From the NCBI GenBank assembly GCA_965200375.1, contig OZ241353.1, forward strand, positions 930,001-994,000: a stretch of DNA of 64,000 nucleotides, in the 5' to 3' direction. Both the position numbers and the translations under genes were made by a program. Below, in pieces: positions 57,782 through 64,000 of the stretch. This stretch comes from VXYL01 sp965200375 (GTDB lineage Bacteria; Pseudomonadota; Gammaproteobacteria; Pseudomonadales; Azotimanducaceae). Within the stretch, counting starts at the first letter, position 1. Every line of letters starts with the position of its first letter. The notes below the pieces were generated by a model. It did not search any database, had not been told where the DNA came from, and saw only the letters and a list, made by a program, of their open reading frames with translations.

Positions 57782-58252
57782 GTGACCTTGACGCCGCCGG
57801 GCTCGTTGGCCCGCGCCTCCACGCGCCCGGCTTCGATGTTCCAGTCGATCACATCCGCGGACAGCTCCTGGTCCGCCTGCACGACCACGGCGCGGCCCGT
57901 GAGCACGATGCGCTGTTCGGACACCGCGTAGTCGATGCGCTGCGCTCGGGCATCGACCACGCCTTCGCCGGCCCGGGGCCGCTGCCGGAAGGTGGCTGGC
58001 GCGTCGCCTTGGCCCACTGCCACGATGCGACTGATGCGTCGATCCCGGGCCGCGAGCGTCATGCGGTGGGCGGACAGTCGCAGCGTGCCCTGGCGCAAGG
58101 CCACCGCACCGGTGAGCACGGACTCGCCGTCGGGGTTGAACGTGCCGTGGTCCGCCTCGACGTGGATCGGCTGCTCGGCGTCCTCCGGCAACGCCGCCAG
58201 CGGCAGCGCCAGGACGATCGCCGCCGCGGCCCAGGCGGGCCGCCCGCTAGCC

Positions 58253-58918
58253 CTACGGCGCCGGAGGTGCCGTGGCAGGCGGAGTGGATGGTGGCGGGTC
58301 GAGGACAATGGACACCCGTTGGCCGGCGGCGGAGCGCAGGGTCATCGCGCCGCTGTCGAGATCCGCCTCGAAGCCGACGGCCGCGGCGCGGCCGATGCTG
58401 GCCGCGATCGCAACCGGCTGCTCCGATTCGGCCCTGCGCTCGGCAGGGTACACGGTAAGCGCCGCGGTCCGCACCTCGGACCGTTCCATGCCGCGTTGCC
58501 GGGCCAGCACGACGTTGCCGCGCAGCTCCACGCGGTCGTCGCTGCCGCCGTCGTGAGCCCGGTACAGCTCGCCTCGGTCCCCGCGCACCCGCCACGGCGG
58601 CGCGTCCGGGGCGTAGAGCAGCAGCCGAGGTTCCTCGAGCTCCGCGACGCGATCGCCCTGGCGGGGTGCCTCGAACTGGCTGAGGCGTCGCGCCGCCAGC
58701 CGATACCTCGCGGTGCCGTCGGGCCGGTACTGCGTGATCACGCTGTCTTCGAGGGTCAGGTCCGGCTCCGCGGCCAGCACCGGAGGCAGTTCGGCAACGC
58801 GGTCCTCACCGGCTCCCAGGAGCAGCGCCAAGCCGCCGAAGCCGGCCACGATCAGCAGCAGCAGGCTGCGCCACAGCGGCAGCCGGGTGCCTTGGACCGC
58901 TGGCTCAGCGCCCGGCAC
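58253..58918 (-). CDS. lptC: LPS export protein LptC
   Basis: 221 residues from a GTG, one N-terminal anchor helix (LWRSLLLLIVAGFGGLALLL), then a beta-jellyroll with DSVITQYRPDGTARYRLAA and GDRGELYRA. LptC links the LptBFG pump to LptA. The gene overlaps kdsC by 14 bases and lptA by 56. Confidence 0.86.
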   Translation of the reverse strand: MPGAEPAVQGTRLPLWRSLLLLIVAGFGGLALLLGAGEDRVAELPPVLAAEPDLTLEDSVITQYRPDGTARYRLAARRLSQFEAPRQGDRVAELEEPRLLLYAPDAPPWRVRGDRGELYRAHDGGSDDRVELRGNVVLARQRGMERSEVRTAALTVYPAERRAESEQPVAIAASIGRAAAVGFEADLDSGAMTLRSAAGQRVSIVLDPPPSTPPATAPPAP

Positions 58919-59450
58919 CGGCGCCCGGCCACAGCCCCCGCGCTGCCAGGACGAGGTCGCACGTCTCCTGCACGGCGCCGCGGCCGCCTCTCGAGGCAGT
59001 CACCCAGTGCGCGCGGGCGAGTACCCAGGGATGTGCGTCCGGTACGGCGACCGCCAGGCCGACGCGCTCGAACAACGGCAGATCGGGGACGTCGTCGCCA
59101 ATGTGCGCCATGTGTTCGGCGGCCACGCCGGTGGCGGCGCAGAGCGCGTCCAGCGCCTCGCCCTTGTCCGCCACGCCGGCGTAGATGTGCCGTACGCCGA
59201 GCTCGCCGAGGCGCCGCGCTGCCCCGGGGGACGCCCGGCCGCTGATGGCGGCGATGGGCACTCCAGCCGTCAGCAGGCGCTTGATGGCACTGCCGTCCCG
59301 GGCATGGAAGGCCGTGAGCTGGACGCCGTCGGCGCCGTAGTAGAGGCGGCCATCCGTAAGCACGCCGTCCACGTCCAGGATCAGCAGCCGCACGGCGCCG
59401 GCGAGCCGCTGGACGCGCTCCGGCACTTCCAGCGCCGGCCGGCCGCTCAA
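58905..59450 (-). CDS. kdsC: 3-deoxy-D-manno-octulosonate 8-phosphate phosphatase KdsC
   Basis: 181 residues from a TTG that overlaps the antiporter stop (TTGA). Phosphatase motifs are DVDGVLTDG (nucleophile), ISGRAS, K in DKGEAL and GDDVPDLP. It is a HAD-type enzyme that removes phosphate from Kdo-8-phosphate for LPS synthesis. kdsD, usually between the antiporter and kdsC, is absent here. Confidence 0.9.
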   Translation of the reverse strand: MSGRPALEVPERVQRLAGAVRLLILDVDGVLTDGRLYYGADGVQLTAFHARDGSAIKRLLTAGVPIAAISGRASPGAARRLGELGVRHIYAGVADKGEALDALCAATGVAAEHMAHIGDDVPDLPLFERVGLAVAVPDAHPWVLARAHWVTASRGGRGAVQETCDLVLAARGLWPGAGAGR

Positions 59451-60445
59451 GCCAACGCCTCGTCCTGGTGGTACACGAGCCAGGTGTAGCCCAGCCAGGC
59501 GGCCACCAGCACGATGCCCTCGAAGCGGGTGATCACCTTGCGCGAACCGATGCCGTAGGCGAACAGCACCAGGAGCGCCGTCAAGGCCACCATGGTGCCG
59601 TAGTCCCGCCACAGCGTGCTCGGCTCGATGCTCTGCGGCTGCAGCAGCGCCGGAATCGCCAACACGGCGAGGATGTTCAGGATGTTGGAACCGACGACGT
59701 TGCCGATCGCCATGTCGGCGTGGCCGCGAAGCGCCGCGGTGATGGTCACAGACAGCTCCGGCAGGCTGGTGCCGACGGCGATGATGGTGAGCCCTACCAC
59801 CACCGGGCTCACCTGGAAGCGGTGCGCCACTTCGGTGGCCGCCACCACCAGCACGTCCGCGGAGAGCAGCAGCACCACGAGACCGGCGAGAAACCAGGCA
59901 GCCGCCTTGAGCATCGGCATGTCCGCCAGCTCGTCCAGCTCGCTCCGCAGCGCCTCCGGCAGGGCGCCGCGGCCGGACGCCTTGAGGCGATACAGCAGAT
60001 AGCCAAGCCCCGCCAGGAGGGCGATGCCGTCCAAGACGCCCAGCGCGTAGTTGAACAGACAGATCAGCGCCAACACGGTAGCGCCGATCATCCACGGCAT
60101 CTCCCGCTTGAGGGTCGCATCGGCGAACGGCAGCTCCCGGAGCAGCGCCGTGACGCCAAGCACCAGGCCGATGTTGCAGATGTTGGAACCGATGGCATTG
60201 CCGATGGCGAGCTCGCCGGTGCCGGCCAGGCAAGCCTGGATGCCTACCATGATCTCCGGCGCGGAGGTGCCGACGGCGACGAAGGTGAGGCCGATTACCA
60301 CCTTGGAGACGCCGAGGTTCTTGGCCGCGGCGGCGGAGGCGTTCACGAACCGATCCGCGCTCCAGATCAAGGCGCAGAAGCCAGCCACCAGCGCCACGAA
60401 GGGGTAGCCGACGACCAGCGCGAACAGCGGTTCGAGGGGCTCCAA
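59447..60445 (-). CDS. yrbG: Calcium/sodium antiporter, YrbG/CaxA family
   Basis: 332 residues with ten helices and the two alpha repeats of the CaCA family: VIGLTFVAVGTSAPEIMVG and VVGLTIIAVGTSLPELSVT, each followed by GNAIGSNICNI or GNVVGSNILNI. It exchanges calcium for sodium or protons. The start is a TTG. The 263 bases upstream (60446-60708) show no gene. Confidence 0.93.
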   Translation of the reverse strand: MEPLEPLFALVVGYPFVALVAGFCALIWSADRFVNASAAAAKNLGVSKVVIGLTFVAVGTSAPEIMVGIQACLAGTGELAIGNAIGSNICNIGLVLGVTALLRELPFADATLKREMPWMIGATVLALICLFNYALGVLDGIALLAGLGYLLYRLKASGRGALPEALRSELDELADMPMLKAAAWFLAGLVVLLLSADVLVVAATEVAHRFQVSPVVVGLTIIAVGTSLPELSVTITAALRGHADMAIGNVVGSNILNILAVLAIPALLQPQSIEPSTLWRDYGTMVALTALLVLFAYGIGSRKVITRFEGIVLVAAWLGYTWLVYHQDEALA

Positions 60446-60708
60446 ACGGGTGTCTCGGTTGGTGGCGCCGACTGCGTCCCAGGAAGGACTAGCGAGGCTG
60501 CGCCTCAGGCCGTCGGGGCCTGCGATCCACGCGGCAGGAACGCCGCTGGCCCCGCGAGCCGATGCCCGTCGCGGGCGGCTTCGAGATCATGGCCCTGCGC
60601 CGCCTGCGCATCGTGCATGAAGCCGCATCCATCTCTCCGGCATCTCTCCGGCGCCACGCGGCATCCAAAACTCGACTCATTCGAAGGCCCTCGCCTGCCA
60701 CAGGCAGA

Positions 60709-61659
60709 CTAGCGGCCCAACGTGCCCTCTGCCAGCGCCTGCGCGGTGGCCAGCGCCGCGATGGCGCCGGTGGCGTCGGCGATGCCCTTGCCGGCGATGT
60801 CGAAGGCGGTGCCGTGGTCCACGGACGTCCTGATGAGGGGAATACCCAGCGTCGCGGTCACGCTCTCGCGGAAGTTGTGGACCTTGATGGCGATGTGGCC
60901 CTGGTCGTGGTACATCGCCAGCACCGCGTCGAACTCGCCGCCGATGGCGCGGTTGAACACCGAATCCGCCGGCAGCGGGCCGGTGGCGTAGATGCCGAGG
61001 CGCCGAGCCGCGGCCACCGCCGGCGCGATCTGATCGATCTCCTCCCGGCCGAGCAAGCCGCCTTCGCCGCCGTGGGGATTGAGCGCCGCCACCGCCAGCC
61101 GGGCCCCTGCCACGCCCCAGCGGGCGAGGGCGTCATGGCAGAGCTCGAGCTTGGCGAGCACGTTCTCCTTGGTGACGTAGCGGCTGGCCTCGAGCAGGGA
61201 CTTGTGGGTGGAGAGATGCGCCACCCGCAAGCCGGGCGTCATGAGCATGGTAGCGGTGCTGCTGGCGCCGGTCAGCCGCGCCAGGATCTCCTGGTGGCCG
61301 ATGTCGTCGACGTAGCCGGCGGCATGGATGGCTTCCTTGTGCAGCGGGCAGGTCATCATCGCCGCCAGTTCGCCGCCCAGGGCGTCCCGGGCGCAGCGTT
61401 CCACGGCCTGCACACCGGCGTGGCCGCAGGCCGCGGACACCACGCCGACCGCGAAGTCCGGGCCTTGGGGCACGTCCACTTCCACCGTCTCGCAGGCCGG
61501 CACCGGCAGCCCGCTCTGACGGGCGCCGAGTTCCAACGCCCAGCGCGGGCCGTAGACGACGTAGTCGGCAGGGGACCCGGCAGTCGCATGGAGCGCCTTG
61601 ACGGCCACCTCCGGGCCGATGCCGGCCGGGTCGCCCAGGGTGACGCCGATGCGCGTCAT
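60709..61659 (-). CDS. pdxA: 4-hydroxythreonine-4-phosphate dehydrogenase PdxA
   Basis: 316 residues starting MTRIGVTLGDPAGIGPE. Metal-binding His residues lie in AHLSTHKSL, ALNPHGGEGG and AMYHDQGH; TSVDHGTAFDIAGKG ends the active site. It oxidises 4-phosphohydroxythreonine in the DXP-dependent vitamin B6 route. It is 70 bases downstream of the RibB gene on the same strand, likely co-transcribed. Confidence 0.95.
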   Translation of the reverse strand: MTRIGVTLGDPAGIGPEVAVKALHATAGSPADYVVYGPRWALELGARQSGLPVPACETVEVDVPQGPDFAVGVVSAACGHAGVQAVERCARDALGGELAAMMTCPLHKEAIHAAGYVDDIGHQEILARLTGASSTATMLMTPGLRVAHLSTHKSLLEASRYVTKENVLAKLELCHDALARWGVAGARLAVAALNPHGGEGGLLGREEIDQIAPAVAAARRLGIYATGPLPADSVFNRAIGGEFDAVLAMYHDQGHIAIKVHNFRESVTATLGIPLIRTSVDHGTAFDIAGKGIADATGAIAALATAQALAEGTLGR

Positions 61660-61729
61660 CGGGGCGCAGCCGCCGCGGCGCGGTTCGCGCCTGCCTTCGG
61701 CACAGACCCGCCAGCGCTGCCGCAGCGTT

Positions 61730-62893
61730 TCACAGCAGGTCCGTCGCCGTCACGGTCAGCCCGAAACCCGCCAAACCCACGAAGTCCACCTCCCGCCCGG
61801 CCAGTATGCGCAGCCGGGAGACGCCCAGGTCCCGGAGGATCTGCGCCCCCACGCCCACTTCCAGCCAGTCGCGTTCGCGGCGGCCGGCCCGGGAAGCGGA
61901 ACCGTCGGCGCGGCCTTGCAGGTTGTCCAGCGGCACGCCGGCGAAGCCGCTGCGCAGGTAGATGAGAATGCCGCCGCCGAGGGCCTGGAGGCGTGCGAGG
62001 GCCGCTTGCAGCAGGCTGCTCTGGTGGCTGGTCTGGGAGCCGAACACGTCCTCGATGAGCTTCTCGCGGTGGATGCGCACCGCCACGTCCTGCTGCTCGG
62101 CATGGTCGCCGAACACCAGCGCTAGGTGCTCGGCATCCTCGAACCGCGTCCGGTAGGCGTACGCCCTGGCATGGCCGATGGAGGTCTCGACGGCGAACTC
62201 CCGGGTGCGAATGACCAGCTGTTCCCGGCGCTGCCGCCAGGCGATCAGGTCCGCAATGGAGATGATCTTGAGCCCGTGCTCCGCGGCGAAGGCGCGGAGC
62301 GCGCCCAGGCGCCGCACCTCGCCGCCGTCGTCCACGACCTCCGCCAACAGGCCAACCGGCGGCAGGCCGGCGGCTTCCGCCAGGTCCACGGCGGCTTCCG
62401 TGTGGCCGGAGCGCACCAGCACGCCGCCCTTCTTGGCGATGAGGGGGAAGATGTGGCCAGGGCGCACGAAATCCTCGGCGCCGACGTTGTTGCTCGCCAG
62501 CGCCAGTGCGGTGTTGGCCCGCTCTTCGGCCGAGATGCCCGTGGACAGGCCCACGCGGTAGTCGATGCTCACCGTGAAGGCGGTGGCCAGAGGGGCGTCG
62601 TTGCGGGCCACCATCGGATCCAGCCGCAGCCGCTCCGCCTGCGCCTCGGTCACGGGTGTGCAGAGGATGCCGCTGGTGTGGCGCACCATGAAGGCCACGC
62701 GCTCCGGCGTCGCCTTGGCCGCGGCCATGATGAGGTCGCCCTCGTTCTCGCGGTCGTCGTCGTCCACCACCACGATCAGTTCGCCGGCCGCCAGCGCGGC
62801 GATGGCGTCGTCGACGGTGTCGAACTCGGCCGCGCCAGTCGAGCCCTGGGTGCCTTGCTGGCTGTCCGCTGCGTCCAACCTCTCGGCCGCCAT
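61730..62893 (-). CDS. ribB: 3,4-dihydroxy-2-butanone 4-phosphate synthase with degenerate RibA-like domain
   Basis: 387 residues. The RibB half is complete: DDDDRENEGDLIMAA, TSGILC, STGISAEERANT, RPGHIFPL and RSGHTEAAVDLA. It converts ribulose-5-phosphate to the four-carbon riboflavin precursor. The C-terminal half has the GTP cyclohydrolase II fold, but the zinc cysteines are gone: where GSLRCDCG is expected it reads GSQTSHQS. So it is probably inactive for RibA activity, resembling the RibBX type. Confidence 0.93.
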   Translation of the reverse strand: MAAERLDAADSQQGTQGSTGAAEFDTVDDAIAALAAGELIVVVDDDDRENEGDLIMAAAKATPERVAFMVRHTSGILCTPVTEAQAERLRLDPMVARNDAPLATAFTVSIDYRVGLSTGISAEERANTALALASNNVGAEDFVRPGHIFPLIAKKGGVLVRSGHTEAAVDLAEAAGLPPVGLLAEVVDDGGEVRRLGALRAFAAEHGLKIISIADLIAWRQRREQLVIRTREFAVETSIGHARAYAYRTRFEDAEHLALVFGDHAEQQDVAVRIHREKLIEDVFGSQTSHQSSLLQAALARLQALGGGILIYLRSGFAGVPLDNLQGRADGSASRAGRRERDWLEVGVGAQILRDLGVSRLRILAGREVDFVGLAGFGLTVTATDLL

Positions 62894-62944
62894 CTCAAGC
62901 GCTGCCCTTGGCTGGAACGCCGGATCGGCTGTGGATGTGGACCA

Positions 62945-64000
62945 TCATATGGCCCCTTCGGCGGCAAGTTCCGCTACCGCGCCAGGCGCCAGCCCAAGGA
63001 GTTCGCCGTAGACACGTTCGTTGTCCGCGCCGGCCGGCCGCGGCAGCGCCACCGGCGGCGGCGACTCGCCAGCGAACCGCAGCGGCGTGTTCGGCAGCCG
63101 CACTTCGCCGTAGTGGGAGTGGGGCACGCCCGCCAGCGCGCCTCGGGCCAGCAGGTGCGGGTCGTGCAGCACGTCGTGCAGGGACTGCACTGGCGCGCAG
63201 ATCACGTCGTGCTCCTGGCACAGCCGAAACACGGCCGCCTTGGGCAAGGTCTCCGACCAGGCGGCCACCACGGCGTCGGTGGCGGCCATATTGCGGGCCC
63301 GGGTCGCCATGTCCGCGAAACGCGGGTCCTCGGCCAGCTCCGGGCGGCCCATGGCGGCCAACAGCGAGTGCCAGTGGCGTTCGCGGATGCAGATGATGGC
63401 CACATGGCCGTCTTCGGCCGGATAGACGTTGTACGGGGCCACCGAGAGGTTCTGGTGGTGGTTGCCGGTGCGCGCCGGATTGCCGCCCTGCTGGTAGTAG
63501 GCGCCGAGCGCGGTGATCAGCGTGGGGAAGACGGCGTCCTGCATGGCGACGTCCACCACCGCGCCCTCGCCGGTGTACTCGCGGCGGAGCAGCGCGGTGA
63601 CGATGCCGGCATACAGATGCGCGCCGCCGAGGATGTCCGCCAGCGCCGGGCCGGCCTTCAGCGGCGGCTCGCCGTCGTTGCCGGTGATGGCGATGGCGCC
63701 GGTCATCGCCTGCACGGTGATGTCCATGGCCAGGTAGTCGCGGTGCGGACCGATGCGCCCGAAGCCGCTGCTCGCGGCGTAGACGAGGCGCGGATTCGCG
63801 GCCCGCAGCGCGTCGCTGCCGACGCCGTGCCTGTCGAGGGTGCCCGGCGAGAAGTTCTCGAGCAGCACGTCCGCGTTGGCGGCCAGGCCCGCCAGCAGCT
63901 CGCGGCCCCGGTCGGACTTCAAATTGAGGGTGACGCACTCCTTGTTGCCGTTGAGCATCAGGAACGCATAGCTGCCGGCCGGCGCGTGTCGGCCGCGGGT
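62945..64000 (-). CDS. CaiB/BaiF CoA-transferase, N-terminal part outside window
   Basis: The open frame runs off the right edge, and the visible part is 351 residues. Class III CoA-transferase features are LNLKSDRGRELL, VLLENFSPGTLDRHGVG, the catalytic Asp in YLAMDITVQAMTG and GAHLYAGIVTALLRREYTGEG. Formyl-CoA, carnitinyl-CoA, oxalyl-CoA and methylacyl-CoA enzymes share this fold, so the substrate is open. Confidence 0.92.
   Translation of the reverse strand, partial: TRGRHAPAGSYAFLMLNGNKECVTLNLKSDRGRELLAGLAANADVLLENFSPGTLDRHGVGSDALRAANPRLVYAASSGFGRIGPHRDYLAMDITVQAMTGAIAITGNDGEPPLKAGPALADILGGAHLYAGIVTALLRREYTGEGAVVDVAMQDAVFPTLITALGAYYQQGGNPARTGNHHQNLSVAPYNVYPAEDGHVAIICIRERHWHSLLAAMGRPELAEDPRFADMATRARNMAATDAVVAAWSETLPKAAVFRLCQEHDVICAPVQSLHDVLHDPHLLARGALAGVPHSHYGEVRLPNTPLRFAGESPPPVALPRPAGADNERVYGELLGLAPGAVAELAAEGAI

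Noticed and set aside
60634..60656. Two adjacent copies of ATCTCTCCGG
   Set aside because: Too short and only two copies; not treated as a repeat element.
60560..60720. Plus-strand start MPVAGGFEIMALRRLRIVHE upstream of pdxA
   Set aside because: Looked briefly like a regulator N-terminus but does not continue as a helix-turn-helix and becomes pdxA antisense.

Overview
The window is a 64-kb piece of a very GC-rich bacterial chromosome. It is gene-dense, and many neighbouring genes overlap by 1-4 bases (ATGA, GTGA, TTGA). Conserved gene order points to Gammaproteobacteria: secA next to argJ, the block caxA(yrbG)-kdsC-lptC-lptA-lptB-rpoN, plus creD and yajQ. Several lipid and CoA genes (two PhyH dioxygenases, two hydroxyacyl-CoA-type SDRs, a crotonase, a CaiB/BaiF CoA-transferase) fit an uncultured heterotrophic, possibly marine or host-associated lineage. 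That ecological guess is inference. No rRNA, tRNA or CRISPR array was seen.

Layout. 1-2213 (minus): a cytosine-5 DNA methyltransferase followed by a GHKL/MORC-like ATPase that runs off the left edge, probably part of a restriction or defence locus. 2459-6507: secA and argJ. 6508-10072: a gene-poor patch with a small leader-peptide-like gene, an atypical Nramp transporter and two decayed gene fragments. 10073-20813: a metabolic run with an MDR oxidoreductase, a frameshifted and an intact PhyH dioxygenase, an epimerase-type SDR, creD, another SDR, an unrecognised coiled-coil protein, a metallophosphoesterase and an alpha/beta hydrolase. 20868-27182: recQ and ppc (divergent) and a multi-spanning membrane protein.

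27236-30144 (minus) is the most interesting accessory locus. It is a two-gene unit in which a NYN-type nuclease-like gene overlaps, by ATGA, a NACHT-type STAND NTPase; a candidate immune module. Next come a trans-sulfuration PLP enzyme, a very large secreted zinc metalloprotease, an SDR, a Uma2-family endonuclease, a methyltransferase-HNH fusion, manC, a crotonase and yajQ. A DUF433/DUF5615 toxin-antitoxin pair lies between yajQ and a duplicated copy of the yajQ 3' end. After it lie a periplasmic peroxiredoxin, a second leader-peptide-like gene related to the one at 6712-6930, and pyk.

46475-55479 is a compact run of secreted and membrane proteins, with one small opposing gene inside it: two related secreted unknowns, a DUF6152 protein, two DUF6644 four-helix proteins, a c-type cytochrome lipoprotein, a HupE/UreJ-like transporter, a membrane-anchored unknown, a heme-copper oxidase subunit III-like protein and a CopA-type copper ATPase. 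It looks like a metal-handling or respiratory assembly unit. 55491-64000 (minus) is the envelope block (calcium/sodium antiporter, Kdo-8-P phosphatase, LptCAB, sigma-54), then pdxA, a RibB protein with a degenerate RibA-like half, and a CaiB/BaiF CoA-transferase cut by the right edge.
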